Assembly (NCBI GenBank): GCA_963738665.1
Contig: CAVTXL010000003.1
Coordinates: 1,178,001 to 1,242,000, forward strand
Direction: 5' to 3'
Source: JABDGM01 sp963738665
GTDB taxonomy: Bacteria > Planctomycetota > Planctomycetia > Pirellulales > Lacipirellulaceae
Length of the DNA stretch: 64,000 nucleotides
The first letter of the stretch is position 1. Every line of letters starts with the position of its first letter. The notes under the pieces were generated by a model. The model did no database searches. It worked only from the letters and a program-made list of their open reading frames with translations, and was not told where the DNA came from. A program made the position numbers and the translations under genes. This document shows, piece after piece, positions 17,942 to 28,288 of the stretch.

Positions 17942-19396
17942 ATGGACGTCTTACTACTATCGCGACTGCAATTCGCGCTGACGATCATGTTTCACTACTT
18001 GTTCCCGCCCCTGACGATCGGGCTGGGAGTCGTGCTCGTGTATCTGGAGGGGATGTACCTGGCACGAAAGAGCCGCTCTACGAGTCGGCCGCCAAGTTCT
18101 GGACCAAGATCTTCGGGCTCAACTTCGCCCTGGGCGTCGTCACCGGCATCGTGATGGAGTTCGAGTTCGGCACGAACTGGGCCGTTTACTCGCGCTACGT
18201 CGGCGACGTGTTCGGCTCGGCCCTGGCGGCCGAGGGCATCTTCGCGTTCTTCCTCGAATCCGGCTTCCTCGCGTTGCTGCTGTTCGGCTGGGACCGCGTC
18301 GGGCCGAAGATGCATTTCTTCGCCACGGTGATGGTCGCGCTGGGCGGCATCTTCTCGTCCGTCTGGATCACGATCGCCAACAGTTGGCAGCAGACGCCGG
18401 CCGGCCATGAGATTCGCGAGCACGTGATCAACGGCCAAACGTTTCTCCGCGCCGAGATCGTCGATTTCTGGGCGATGGTCTTCAATCCGTCATCGATGCA
18501 TCGGCTGGTGCACGTCTGGCTCGGGGCGTTCATCCTGGGCGCGTTCTTCGTGATGAGCATTTCGGCTTGGTACTTGCTCAAGGGCCGGCATGTGGAGTTC
18601 GCCAAGCGATCGTTCACCGGCGGCCTGTTGCTGGCGACCGTTTGCTCGCTCGCTCAGGTGGGCTCCGGCGACTTGCAGGCCAAGAACGTCGCCCGAGCAT
18701 CAGCCGGCCAAGCTGGCCGCGATGGAAGGCCTCTACCACTCGCAAGAGCACGCGCCGCTGCACCTCTTCGGCTGGCCGGACGATAGCACGGGCGAGGTTC
18801 GCGGCAGCGTCGCGGTCCCCGGCCTGTTGAGCTGGCTCGTCCACGGCGACGCGGCCGGCCGGTCGCCGGCCTCGACGAGCTGGAACCGAATGGGGCAGGC
18901 CGCCCGTGTGGCTAACGTTCCAGGCGTACCACCTGATGGTCGCGATCGGCGTGCTGTTCATCGTTACGACGCTCTATGCCTCGTTCTGTCGCTTGCGCGG
19001 ACGCTGTTCGAGAAGCGCTGGTTGCTGTGGTACTTCGTGTTCGCCGTCATGCCGGCCATCGTCGCCAACGAGGCGGGTTGGGTGGCCGCGGAAGTCGGCC
19101 GCCAGCCGTGGATCGTCTACCCGACCTGCAAGATGGCGTCCGGTCGGCGGCCTGCGGACGAGCGATGCCCTCTCCGAAGCGGTTCGCTCCGAGCACGTGC
19201 TCGGCTCGATCATCATGTTCGGCCTGATCTACTTGCTGCTGTTCGTGCTGTGGCTGATGCTACTGAACAACAAGATTCAACAGGGCCCGGAGCCGGTCGG
19301 CGCCGCCCGCCCACGACGACGCCGACAGGTCTGATGGCCGCCGCCGGCCGGCTGGCCACGCACGAAGCGTCACTGACCGAGACGAAAACGGGTTGA
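17942..19396 (+). CDS. cydA: cytochrome bd ubiquinol oxidase subunit I (frameshifted)
   Basis: Quinol-oxidising subunit of the high-affinity bd oxidase, inner membrane. Starts MDVLLLSRLQFALTIMFHYL, with the low-spin/high-spin haem ligand His in MFHYLFPP. A second conserved His lies in SSMHRLVHVWLGAFI, and the Met ligand region is QAYHLMVAIG. The Q-loop is short (no long E. coli-type insertion). The reading frame changes near 18066, 18703, about 18850-18910, about 19000, 19145 and 19305. The last part (PTTTPTGLMAAAG) ends at TGA 19394-19396, 21 bases before cydB. No internal deletion is apparent once frames are joined, so this is probably a functional gene. Confidence 0.85.
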
Positions 19397-19417
19397 AATT
19401 CTTCATCGGAGACCTCG

Positions 19418-20436
19418 ATGGACCTGAACATGCTGTGGTTCATCCTGCTCGGCGTGCTGCTGGCCGGTTACGCCATCCTCGACGGCTTCGACCTCGGCGT
19501 CGGCATCCTGCAGCCGGTCGCCCGCACCGACGACCGAGCGGCGAGTTATCCTCAACTCCATCGGGCCGATCTGGGACGGCAACGAAGTCTGGCTGGTCAC
19601 GTTCGGCGGCGCGATGTTCGCCGCCTTCCCCGAATCGTACGCCACGGTCTTCTCGGGCTTTTACATCGCGTTCATGCTGGTGCTGTTCGCGCTCATCCTG
19701 CGGGCTGTGTCGATCGAGTTCCGCGGCAAGCTGGCCTCGCCCGTCTGGCGCAGCTTTTGGGACTCCGGCTTCTGCGTGGCCAGCCTGCTGGCCTCGCTGC
19801 TGTTCGGCGTCGCCGTTGGCGCGGCCATGGCGGCGTGCCGCTCGACGAGCGCGGCATCTTCGTCGGCAGCTTCTTCGATCAACTCACGCCCTACTCGCTC
19901 GTCGTCGGCCTGATGACGGTGGCCATGTTCACGATGCACGGCGCGATCTACCTGTACCTGAAAACCGAAGGCGCGCTGCCGCGACCGCATCTTTGTGCTG
20001 GATGTGGCGCGGCTTCGGCTTCTTCCTCGTCTCCTACCTATTGGTCACGATCATGACGCTGGTCCTCATTCCGCGGGCGACGGGCAACTTCGAATCCTAT
20101 CCCTGGGCCTGGGGACTGGTGCTGCTGAACATCCTGGCCATCGCCAACATTCCGCGGGCGATGTACCTCCGCCGGGCCGGCTACGCCTTTATTTCCTCCA
20201 GCGCCACGATCGCCGCCCTCGTCTGCCTGTTCGGCCTGGCCCTGTTCCCGAACCTGGTGACGTCGAGCCCAACACCGGCCAACAGCCTGACGATTTACAA
20301 CGCCGCCTCGTCACCCAAGACGCTGGGGATCATGGCGATCATCGCCGCCCTGGGCATGCCGTTCGTCATCACCTACACCGCGATCGTCTACTGGACCTTC
20401 CGCGGCAAAGTCGAGATCGAACCGCACAGCTACTAG
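19418..20436 (+). CDS. cydB: cytochrome bd ubiquinol oxidase subunit II (frameshifted)
   Basis: Starts MDLNMLWFILLGVLLAGYAI with the typical LDGFDLGVGIL, followed in other frames by LNSIGPIWDGNEVWLVTFGG, MFAAFPESYATVFSGFY, and LTPYSLVVGLMTVAMFTMHG. The C-terminal half (FFLVSYLLVTIMTLVLIPRA) includes ITYTAIVYWTFRGKV and ends at the TAG 20434-20436. Shifts lie near 19540, 19835 and 19995. GGAGACCTCG precedes the ATG. It forms the bd-oxidase heterodimer with CydA; no cydX-like mini-ORF was seen after it. Confidence 0.87.
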
Positions 20437-20464
20437 GTTGGATCAGTGTCGCACGATCGCCACG

Positions 20465-20881
20465 TTAAAAGTACTGGCAGTGATCTGCCTTTGTGGCCTT
20501 CTCTTCGAGAAACCAGACGGCGTCCACGATGCCATCCGCCTCAGATAACAGATGGGACGGATCGACGTCGAAGGTTGCCGCCGCAACACGACAGCCGTAC
20601 AGGCGTACGTTGCCGGTCTGCTTAATGGCCCGCAAATAATCACAGATCGCAGGCGGATCGCCGTCGCGCCGCAATTTGTCTTTAAACCAATTACCTTCCG
20701 CGGCGTGCAGTTGATCGACCGTCACAGCCTGCGAGCCTTTTTCCGTCAGCACGCGGACTGCCCACAGCACAAATAGAATGTCAACCTGGATCCCTTTTTT
20801 CGCCGCCAGGTACGCAAACGTCAGCGGCGTGTATAAGCGGTCAAACGCGTCATCGCGCACGACAATGGCCAATCGGTTCAT
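20465..20881 (-). CDS. DsrE-family protein
   Basis: 138 residues: MNRLAIVVRDDAFDRLYTPL, LTFAYLAAKKGIQVDILFVL, then a Cys in VRLYGCRVAAATFDVDP. This pattern (nucleotide-like N-terminal strand, conserved late Cys) fits DsrE/DsrF or peroxiredoxin-like proteins that relay sulfur or bind hydrophobic partners. AAGGA lies 12 bases upstream of the ATG. It is convergent with cydB and upstream on the same strand is the thiol methyltransferase, hinting at sulfur metabolism. Intact. Confidence 0.75.
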   Translation of the reverse strand: MNRLAIVVRDDAFDRLYTPLTFAYLAAKKGIQVDILFVLWAVRVLTEKGSQAVTVDQLHAAEGNWFKDKLRRDGDPPAICDYLRAIKQTGNVRLYGCRVAAATFDVDPSHLLSEADGIVDAVWFLEEKATKADHCQYF

Positions 20882-21004
20882 CGCAAATGTTCCTTTCGGT
20901 TGTAGCTGAATTCGACAAAAGCAAACGGCATGGACATCGTGAGCTGGGACGTTCAATCGTCGGCTTGCTGGGGACGAGGCGGGCAAGCCTGTATCGAGCC
21001 GGCG

Positions 21005-21781
21005 CTAACGGACGGCCTTGAGCTCAACGCTCGAACGCTGCTCATCGAGGACCACTGTCTTCGCCCGCGGAACAAACATCGGCACCCGCCGGCGATAATC
21101 CTCGTACTGGTCGCCAAAATGCGCCACCAAATCGCGCTCTTCCACCTTGGCAGCCAGCGCCATGTACGTCGTCAGCACGCCGGCAAACAGCAGGTGCCCG
21201 GCGGTCATCGTCGGCGTCGCCCAAAAGGCGATCGTCCAGCCAACGTACAGCGGATGCCGCACGTGCTTGTAGAACAGCGGCACGCGAAACGGCAGCGAGG
21301 TATAAACGCGGCCCCTCAAGTAAAGCCACACCTGCCGAGTGCCGAACAGGTCGAAATGATTGATCAATAAGCTCACCACCGGAATGAGCAGCCAACCGAC
21401 GGCGAACAATCCCCACATCAGACCGCGAAGAATCGGCGGGCGGACGTCCCACAGAACGGCGTCGATCCCACGCCATTGCCACATCATCACAATCACCACC
21501 ACGTTCGAAAACAGGACATACGTGCTCCGTTCAATCGGCTCGGGCACGACTTTCTTCCAAACGCGCTTGAAAGCCGGCCGTGCCATTACCGAGTGCTGCA
21601 CGGCGAACAGGCCGAGGAGCAACAGGTTGATCATCACGGCCTGTCCAGCCGAGCCGCCGACCACCGTATCGATTGTTTTCGGCACGATCAGGTTTCCTAC
21701 AAAGCCCGCCATATAGGCGAACACGCCGAAGAACAATGCGTGACACGCCGCTCCGTACGCAAAAAACAGCCACTTTTTCAT
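21005..21781 (-). CDS. mddA: methanethiol S-methyltransferase-like membrane protein
   Basis: 258 residues from MKKWLFFAYGAACHALFFGV, with GGGAG before the ATG. Six or so membrane helices; the N-terminal pattern AYMAGFVGNLIVPKTIDTVV and the C-terminal isoprenylcysteine-methyltransferase-like block PLFYKHVRHPLYVGWTIAFW match MddA (NnrU/ICMT superfamily). MddA methylates methanethiol to dimethyl sulfide using SAM. The symbol is by resemblance; some relatives act on other thiols. It is divergent from the TetR gene, which probably controls it. Intact. Confidence 0.75.
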   Translation of the reverse strand: MKKWLFFAYGAACHALFFGVFAYMAGFVGNLIVPKTIDTVVGGSAGQAVMINLLLLGLFAVQHSVMARPAFKRVWKKVVPEPIERSTYVLFSNVVVIVMMWQWRGIDAVLWDVRPPILRGLMWGLFAVGWLLIPVVSLLINHFDLFGTRQVWLYLRGRVYTSLPFRVPLFYKHVRHPLYVGWTIAFWATPTMTAGHLLFAGVLTTYMALAAKVEERDLVAHFGDQYEDYRRRVPMFVPRAKTVVLDEQRSSVELKAVR

Positions 21782-21882
21782 TGTCTGATCTCCCAATAAT
21801 TATGATGTACACCGCCGGGAAAACACCTAGTCGCGTCGACCCCACGAACAGATTATCGTGTAGGGAGCCAAATCGCAAAGTT

Positions 21883-21920
21883 GACTTGAGGTACACTTCA
21901 GGTGGACTTGTGGTACACCT
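21883..21920 (+). promoter_or_regulatory. putative TetR operator: two direct repeats
   Basis: GACTTGAGGTACACTT (21883-21898) and GACTTGTGGTACACCT (21905-21920), 14 of 16 identical, spaced 22 bp (two helical turns), lie in the divergent gap just upstream of the TetR gene. TTGACT at 21881 could be its -35 element. A further GTACACC word is near 21807 on the mddA side. Confidence 0.5.
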
Positions 21921-21940
21921 GCCGGCTTGAGGGTCGAAAA

Positions 21941-22549
21941 ATGAAAACGCCCACCCGCCAGCGACTCATTGACGCGTCGGTCCGCCGCTTCTACCGCGAC
22001 GGCTTCCGCAACGTCGGCATCGATCAGATTCTCACCGACGTCGGCATCAGCAAGACCGCCTTTTACAAGCACTTCGAAAGCAAAGAAGACCTCATGCTGG
22101 CTGCCCTGGAAGAGCAGAACCGCTGGCTGCAGCAAACGTTCCACGACATGGCCCGCGAGAAAGGGGGCGACGAGCCGCTGGGCCAACTACGCGCCTTGAT
22201 GGACGTCGTCGAAGAGCTCGTCGAGGCCGACGATTTTCAAGGCTGTATCTTCGTCAACGTGGCAATGGAGTTTCCACTCCAGCACGAGCCGGCCCACCTC
22301 GCCGCCGCCCGCAGCAAGAAAGCCATCGAAGAACTCGTCCAGCGTCTGGCCGTCGCGGCCGGCGCCGCCGATCCGCAAGCCCTCGCCCAGCAGTTGTGCC
22401 TCATCATGGAGGGGGCGTACGTCACGAGACATGTATCGGGCAATAAGCAAACAGTCGACATTGCCCGGCAAATCGCCCGACTGGTGATCGAGGCCGCATG
22501 CCCAGACCAGCCAATGGCCACTCCAGCGCCTGCCGCAGCCGCATCGTGA
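21941..22549 (+). CDS. TetR/AcrR-family transcriptional regulator
   Basis: 202 residues. N-terminal HTH: RQRLIDASVRRFYRDGFRNV, GIDQILTDVGISKTAFYKHF, ESKEDLMLAAL. The C-terminal ligand domain (CIFVNVAMEFPL, LCLIMEGAYVTRHV) resembles the TetR_C 'YxAF/LmrA-like' subgroup. Start at ATG 21941. It is divergent from the mddA-like gene, with direct repeats in the gap, so it probably represses itself and mddA. The ligand is unknown. It ends 11 bases before the next gene. Intact. Confidence 0.88.
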   Translation: MKTPTRQRLIDASVRRFYRDGFRNVGIDQILTDVGISKTAFYKHFESKEDLMLAALEEQNRWLQQTFHDMAREKGGDEPLGQLRALMDVVEELVEADDFQGCIFVNVAMEFPLQHEPAHLAAARSKKAIEELVQRLAVAAGAADPQALAQQLCLIMEGAYVTRHVSGNKQTVDIARQIARLVIEAACPDQPMATPAPAAAAS

Positions 22550-22560
22550 GAATTCGTGCC

Positions 22561-24643
22561 ATGAACGGTCGACGCACGCCCTCTGCATGGCTGGCCCTCG
22601 TCGTAGCACTCTTCGCCGCCCACATTGCCGTAGCCCAGTCGGAACACCCCTTCGCGTTCCGTCATCCGGGCCTGCTCCATACGAGCGCCGACCTGGCCCG
22701 CGTGCGCCAAAAAGTTGCCGCGGGCGAGGAACCTTGGGCCAGGGGCTTCGAGCGACTCAAAACGGATCGCCACTCCGCGGCCGAATACTCGATTCGCGGA
22801 CCCCGCGAGGAAGTGGGCCGCAACCCTGGCAACGCGGCCGATTTCGACAACGACGCCACGGCCGCTTATCAGTGTGCGCTCATGTGGGCGATCACCGGCA
22901 ACAAAAGGTTCGCCGACAAGTCGCGCGAAATCGTCGCCGGCTGGTCTGGCCGCCTCGAACGCGTGACCGGCGCCGACGCCGTCCTCATGGCCGGCCTCGG
23001 GCCGTTCAAAATGATCAACGCGGCCGAAATTCTCCGCTACACCGATCCCGAGTGGACCGACGAGCATTCGGCGCAGGCAGAGCGAATGTTCCGGCAAGCG
23101 ATTTACCCAGTGCTCAAAGACTTTGCGCCCTTCGCCAACGGCAACTGGGACACGGCCGCCATCAAAACGGTGCTGGCCATCGGGATCTTTACGAACGACC
23201 GCTCAATGTTCGAGCGGGCCCTGCGCTATTACATCGACGGCGCCGGCGACGGCCGGCTGACTAATTACGTCATCAACGAGGCCGGCCAGTGCCAGGAATC
23301 GGGCCGCGACACGCAGCACGCGCAGCTTGGGCTGGCCCATTTGGGCGATGCCTGCGAAATGGCCTGGAACCAGGGCCTCGACCTGTACTCCTCTGCCGAC
23401 GATCGTTTGCTGAAAGGCTTCGAATATACGGCCCGCTTTCAACTCGGCGATGACGTGCCGTTTGTTGCCACGCTTGACCGCACCGGAAAGTATCGCCACA
23501 TGTCGATCGCCGTCGATCGCCTCCGCGGCCGGCTGCGGCCGATCTACGAGCAAATCTACAACCACTTTGTGAACCGCGCCGACGTCGCCGCGCCATGGAC
23601 GGCGCAAGCGGCTGAAAAGAACCGCCCCAAAGGCGCCTCGCAAGGCGGCGACCATCCCGGCTTCGGCACGCTCCTCTATTCGCGACCACGCGCCGCAAAT
23701 GCGGCGACCAATCGCGATGCAATGACACTTCCCAGCGCGCCGGCCGCGGTGATTGCAACCGGCGCCATCGACTGGTCGGCGACAAATCGTTTGACTTGGA
23801 TCGCCTCCCGCGGCGCCGCCTCCTACACGGTCCGCCGGGCAAACTCGCCGACCGGCCCGGTCGCGGTTCTCGCCGCAGACGTTCCATCAACAACGTTCGT
23901 CGATACGAACGTTGAACGCGGCGCTCTCTACTCGTACACTGTTTCCGCAGTCAACGACACAGGCGAAGGCCCAACATCGCTTCCGGTCAGCATTTGCACC
24001 GGCCTGCCGAACCCGTGGACGGACGGCGACGTCGGATCGGTCGAAACAAAGGGTTTGTCGTCATTCGACGGAAACACGTTCGTCGCTGAGGGCGCGGGTC
24101 GCGACATCGGCGGCGCAGCCGACCAGTTCCACTGGGTCTCATTGCCGCTGGCAGGCGACGGTGAAATCGTCGCCCGCTTCGTGCCACAGTTCAATTCGCA
24201 ATCAACCAAGCTGGGCCTGATGATCCGCGCCGGCCGAAACGCCGATGCACCGCACATTACACTGCTCATTGACAAACAGCGCGGCGGCAACGCCGAGCGC
24301 CCGAGCTGGCACTTTGAGTTGATCACACGCACCGTCGCCGGCCAAAACTCTTTTACGGTGGCTGCTGCGCCAAACTTGCCGGCCCCGTACGTCACGTACG
24401 GCCGCCTCGTCGAACCTTACTGGCTCAAGCTCAGCCGCCAAGATGAAGAATACATCGGCGCGGTCTCGCCCGACGGCGAGCACTGGACCGTCGTCGGCCG
24501 CGTCACGGCGCCGCTCTCCGGCGAGCTGCGCCGGCTTCGTGGCCTGCTCTGCGCTCCCCTCTGTGACCACGCGCGTCATGTTCGACCGCGTCCGCGCTCC
24601 CGGCTGGTCGCCGCCGGAAAGAATCACTCAACCGCGCGAATGA
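22561..24643 (+). CDS. secreted alginate-lyase-family protein with fibronectin III and concanavalin-like domains (frameshifted at 3' end)
   Basis: Signal peptide (SAWLALVVALFAAHIAVAQS). An alpha/alpha-toroid alginate_lyase domain (PFAFRHPGLLHTSADLARVR, then FANGNWDTAAIKTVLAIGIF) runs to about residue 380. A fibronectin-III-like segment follows (ATNRLTWIASRGAASYTVRR), then a DUF1349-like beta-sandwich (GEIVARFVPQFNSQSTKLGL, GLMIRAGRNADAPHITLLID). The final strand (SVTTRVMFDRVRAPGWSPPE) is in another frame from about 24545, ending at 24641-24643. It probably degrades an acidic polysaccharide outside the cell. Substrate unproven. Confidence 0.75.
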
Positions 24644-24919
24644 TCACGCGCGGACCAGTGTGCCCGCGAGGAATGGCTGCTAGCTACTATCAGGCCATTT
24701 TCGCCGCCCGATTCGGAACCGTGACACTTGGTATATAGCCCTGCCGTTTCGGCCGGTTTTGCGCGACGAAACTTGCAAACCGGCCCACCACCCCGGATTG
24801 CCCTAGGTTGCTATCAACCGCCGCGGTAAACTGCGCCCGTCGTAGCGTCGGCAACTATTCGATCCCGCTTGCGACTCGGCCAGGACGGCCAACTACTAAG
24901 TTCACAGGAGGTGATAGGC

Positions 24920-25696
24920 ATGGAGACTCACTCGACTCGCCGACCGCTCGAATTGCTGATTAATACAATCACCCTTCTACCGCTACTGACTTTACTTTCG
25001 GTTACCGAGTCCTACGCCCAGCAGCCAGTCGACGACGCGCGACCTGCCGCTACCGCTCCGACAACGCCCGCGGCCAACCAGCCCACCGTCTACGAAGTCG
25101 GCGACATCTACTTGCCCAAGAGCCGCGTCTACGTGCTCGTCGGCAAGACTGGCCTCGGCCACGAGCATGGCGTCGTTGGCCAAATCAAAAAGGGCCGCAT
25201 CGACCTCGCCGCTGCAACCAACGCCGGCGGCCTCGAGTTCGACATGACCACCTTCGTCGCCGACACGCTCGCGGCCCGCAAGTTTGTCGGTCTCGAAGGC
25301 ACGACCGATGCCTCGACGCAGCAGCAAGTGAACGACAACATGCACGGCCCGGACGTACTGGCGATCGGCCACTTCCCCACGGCCAGCTTCATCATCCGCC
25401 AGGCGACCAAGCTCGATCGGCCCAGCCAGCACGACTTGCCGCAGTACGAACTCACGGGTGACTTCTGGCTGCACGGCGTCAGCCGGCGGATCAAAATCGT
25501 CGCCGAAGCCGAAGAACAAACCGGCTGGACCCACCTCCGCGGCGGCTTCACGATGCTACAATCCCAATTCGGCATCACGCCGTTTACCAAAGCCTTCGGC
25601 GCGATCGGCGTCGCCGACCAGCTCACCATCTGGGGCGACCTGTGGATCGCCCGCCAGCGGCTCGTTGCCGCCCAACCAACAACGCCCGCACGTTAA
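24920..25696 (+). CDS. YceI-family periplasmic lipid-binding-type protein
   Basis: 258 residues. Signal peptide (LLINTITLLPLLTLLSVTES, cleaved after SYAQ), then a YceI beta-barrel: VYVLVGKTGLGHEHGVVGQI, LEFDMTTFVADTLAARKFVG, HFPTASFIIRQATKL, YELTGDFWLHGVSRRIKI. Family members bind polyprenoids such as quinone tails. The start is fixed by an unusually perfect AGGAGGTGAT site upstream of ATG 24920. The 276 bases upstream hold no gene. Intact. Confidence 0.88.
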   Translation: METHSTRRPLELLINTITLLPLLTLLSVTESYAQQPVDDARPAATAPTTPAANQPTVYEVGDIYLPKSRVYVLVGKTGLGHEHGVVGQIKKGRIDLAAATNAGGLEFDMTTFVADTLAARKFVGLEGTTDASTQQQVNDNMHGPDVLAIGHFPTASFIIRQATKLDRPSQHDLPQYELTGDFWLHGVSRRIKIVAEAEEQTGWTHLRGGFTMLQSQFGITPFTKAFGAIGVADQLTIWGDLWIARQRLVAAQPTTPAR

Positions 25697-25804
25697 CCTG
25701 TGGGGGAGAGTCGCCCAGTCGCACCAGTCCGAAGCGTAAGCGAGCGTTTCGCGAACCGGCAATTCATCTATTTGCATTGCGCTACCACTACCGATTGCAT
25801 TCTC

Positions 25805-26644
25805 ATGCTCACTTGCCCCACCGTCGAAAAACGTGTCATTCGTGGCCACTACGACGTGTCCACGCCCCTCTACCGGTTGCTCTGGGGTCCTCATATCCAT
25901 CACGGCTATTGGGAGGCCAACGAATCGCCTCGGCAGGCCCAGTTGCAGCTTACCGACCGCCTGGCTCGGCTGGCACACATCGCGCCGCGGCAGAAGATCG
26001 TCGACGTCGGCTGTGGCATGGGCGCTTCGTCGATTCACCTGGCGAAAACACAAGGTTGCGAGTGCCTGGGCGTCACGATCAGTCCGCTGCAGCGGGCCTG
26101 GGCCGCGTCAGCCGCACGCTTCGAGGGCGTTGCCAAGTTGGCCAAGTTTCGCTGCGCCGACGCAGAGCAGATCGAGCTCGCCGCCGGCCAGTTCGACACC
26201 GTCTGGAGCATCGAGTGCACCGAGCACCTGTTCGATAAGCCCAGGTTCTTCGCCCGCGCCGCCGGCTGGCTCCGCACGGGCGGCACGCTGGCGATCTGCG
26301 CCTGGCTCGCCGGCGATACGAGCGACGCAAAGCGTGCCCAGCAAGTCTACGACGTCTGCGAGGGCTTCTTCTGTCCGTCGCTCGGCACGGCCGATGATTA
26401 TCGCGAGTGGATGGAACAGGCCGGCCTGCGGGTCGACATCGTCCACGATTGGACAACGTCCGTCGCCCGCACTTGGGAAATCTGCCGTCAGCGGGCGGGT
26501 CGCTCCTGGGTCCGCACGCTCGCCCGCGTGGCCGGTTTCAATTCGGTCGTATTTCTCGACCGCTTCGACACGATACTGAACGCCTACCGGAGCGGCGCGA
26601 TGCAGTACGGATGCTTCATCGCCCGCAAACCGCCCGCCGATTGA
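25805..26644 (+). CDS. SAM-dependent methyltransferase, tocopherol/sterol methyltransferase type
   Basis: 279 residues from MLTCPTVEKRVIRGHYDVST. The N-terminal YRLLWGPHIHHGYWEANESP and motif I VDVGCGMGASSIHLAKTQG are typical of the gamma-tocopherol/mycolic-acid-like methyltransferase group, followed by VWSIECTEHLFDKPRFFARA and TIGG-like GTLAICAWLAGD. It methylates a small lipid-like acceptor, unidentified. Intact. It is 94 bases before the ICMT-like gene; both face a type III polyketide synthase operon 3.7 kb away, a possible but unproven link. Confidence 0.85.
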   Translation: MLTCPTVEKRVIRGHYDVSTPLYRLLWGPHIHHGYWEANESPRQAQLQLTDRLARLAHIAPRQKIVDVGCGMGASSIHLAKTQGCECLGVTISPLQRAWAASAARFEGVAKLAKFRCADAEQIELAAGQFDTVWSIECTEHLFDKPRFFARAAGWLRTGGTLAICAWLAGDTSDAKRAQQVYDVCEGFFCPSLGTADDYREWMEQAGLRVDIVHDWTTSVARTWEICRQRAGRSWVRTLARVAGFNSVVFLDRFDTILNAYRSGAMQYGCFIARKPPAD

Positions 26645-26655
26645 GGAACGCAAGA

Positions 26656-26698
26656 ACTCCCACTCCCTCTGGGAGAGGGCCGGGGTGGGGGCGCCTTT
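26656..26698. repeat. palindromic intergenic repeat, 'CCCTCT-GGGAGAGGGCCGGGG' family
   Basis: CTCCCACTCCCTCTGGGAG followed by AGGGCCGGGGTGGGGGCG. The same word family recurs at 27520-27582, 31509-31535 and 42115-42206, and in degenerate form at 52836-52866 inside uvrA. No gene is supported here. Confidence 0.55.
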
Positions 26699-26737
26699 AA
26701 GACCGGCTTGTTCGAGTTCTAGAGGATGTTTATTTGC

Positions 26738-27518
26738 ATGGATGCGACTACGCAGTGGAAGCCAAGGATCTCGCGCGGGCGGCATCGCCTTCGGCGCGGG
26801 CACGCAGTTGTTCTTTGCGTTTACCGTGTATTTTTTGTTCGAGTTCCTCCGAGTCGGCAGCGGCCGCCTGCACGACAACTGGCTGCTCGTCGACATTCTC
26901 CTCGCGCTGCAATTCGCCGTCATCCATAGCTTCCTGTTGCTGCCCTCCACGCGCACGAAAATCGCCCGCCTCCTCGCTGGGCCCCTCTACGGCTGCCTGT
27001 TCGCGGCGGCGACGTGCGGCTGCCTGTGGCTGATGTTCGTCTACTGGCGGCGCTCGCCCACGCTCGTCTGGAACGCGACCGGCCGGTGGAATTGGTTCGT
27101 GCAGACTGGCTTCTACCTATCCTGGGTCGCCCTCTTCTTCAGCCTGAAGACGAGCGGCCTGGGCTATCAAACCGGCCTCACGCCGTGGCTCTACTGGCTG
27201 CGCCGCCAGCCGCCGCCGCGGCGCGGCTTCGTGGTGCGCGGCGGCTACCGGATCCTCCGCCACCCGGTCTACCTCAGCTTCCTCGGCCTCGTCTGGTTCA
27301 CGCCCCAAATGACAGCCGACCACGCCCTGCTGACTTGCATCTGGACGGCGTACATCTTTCTCGGCAGCTGCCTCAAAGACCGCCGCCTCGAATACTACCT
27401 GGGCGACACCTACCGCCACTACGCCAGCCAAGTCGCCGGCTACCCCGGCATCACGTTCGGCCCCCTGGGCAAGTGGCCGCAAGTTGCTAGTGGCGGCACC
27501 TTGCAAGAGGCTGCGTAA
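26738..27518 (+). CDS. isoprenylcysteine carboxyl methyltransferase-like (NnrU/ICMT) membrane protein (frameshifted at 5' end)
   Basis: About 260 residues: MDATTQWKPRISR, then, after a shift near 26780, GGIAFGAGTQLFFAFTVYFL. Five to six membrane helices and the C-terminal ICMT block FVVRGGYRILRHPVYLSFLG with RHPVY (SAM-binding) and RRLEYYLGDTYRHYASQV. It methylates a lipid or quinone-like acceptor in the membrane. AGAGG lies 12 bases before the ATG; an earlier in-frame ATG at 26726 is possible. ICMT-like genes are frequent in type III PKS clusters. Confidence 0.75.
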
Positions 27519-27519
27519 T

Positions 27520-28288
27520 ACAACTCCCTCTCCCGCAGGGTCGAAGATCGGCCGTGGCGGACGAGGGTCGGGGTGAGTGTGCTCTTACCGACAGTCTTCC
27601 TCGTCCCGAAGGGACGCGACGAGAATAGCCCAGCACTTTCGTTGCTGGGAATTGGTCGCGGGGAATTCGAAAGTCCCATAGGGACGATTGAATCGCGTAG
27701 CCTCGAGTCAGTCGTCCCTACGGGACTTTCCCATCGCATCGCGAATCTGCCTAGCGATAAATCGCTGGGCTATTTTCGCAAGTCCCTCCGGGACAGAACT
27801 CAATTCTTCAAATGTCGGTAATCACACGGACGCAAGTCCGCCGGATCGGAACAAAGGACCGTACGAAAGCCCCGCAGGGGCGACATCAATGTGCGGCCGA
27901 CCATTCCCTCGATGTGGCCTTCGGCCGGGGCCATCCGCACGACTGCGCTGACGGTTGCACAATCTCGTCGTAGGATGAAGTGAGATTGCATTCAACAAAG
28001 CAAATCCCTCAGCCCCTGCCAATACCGGGCTGGAATTTGACCCGCAAGTTCCCGTTGGGTAGATTGCTGAATGGGACCCCGCGGCTACCCAGTTTTAGCT
28101 TGCAGCGGGGTATTATAGGGGGATTTCTGTATCAGCAGAACTTATTGACTGCTGCGCGGATAATGCACCATGGCGCAACGTTTTTTCCGCCGAATCTGGG
28201 CTTCCGTTGGGCGCCCTGCGGCCCATTGGCGGCGCAGCGGTCAATAGTTGGAGATTCCCGATTCAGAAGCCAGGTGAATGCCATTTTC
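27520..28288. other. 770-bp gene-free region rich in repeats
   Basis: It contains a partial CCCTCTCCC/GGGTGAGTG repeat (27520-27582), the long inverted repeat at 27603-27794, and GCCCCGCAGGGGC words (27870-27890). Short frames crossing it (for example VPTGLSHRIANLPSDKS) are translations of the repeats, not genes. The AT-richer part around 28115-28150 may hold the promoter of the next gene. Confidence 0.5.
27603..27794. repeat. 190-bp imperfect inverted repeat (large hairpin)
   Basis: Left arm starts GTCCCGAAGGGAC and continues AATAGCCCAGCACTTTCG, AAAGTCCCATAGGGACGA. The reverse of the right arm starts GTCCCGGAGGGAC and continues AATAGCCCAGCGATTTATCG, AAAGTCCCGTAGGGACGA. The arms (about 90 bp) meet near 27700. 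Each contains smaller palindromes. Confidence 0.75.

Noticed and set aside
27600..27830. Short open frames within the large inverted repeat as hypothetical proteins
   Set aside because: They are translations of palindromic DNA on both strands and have no start signals.
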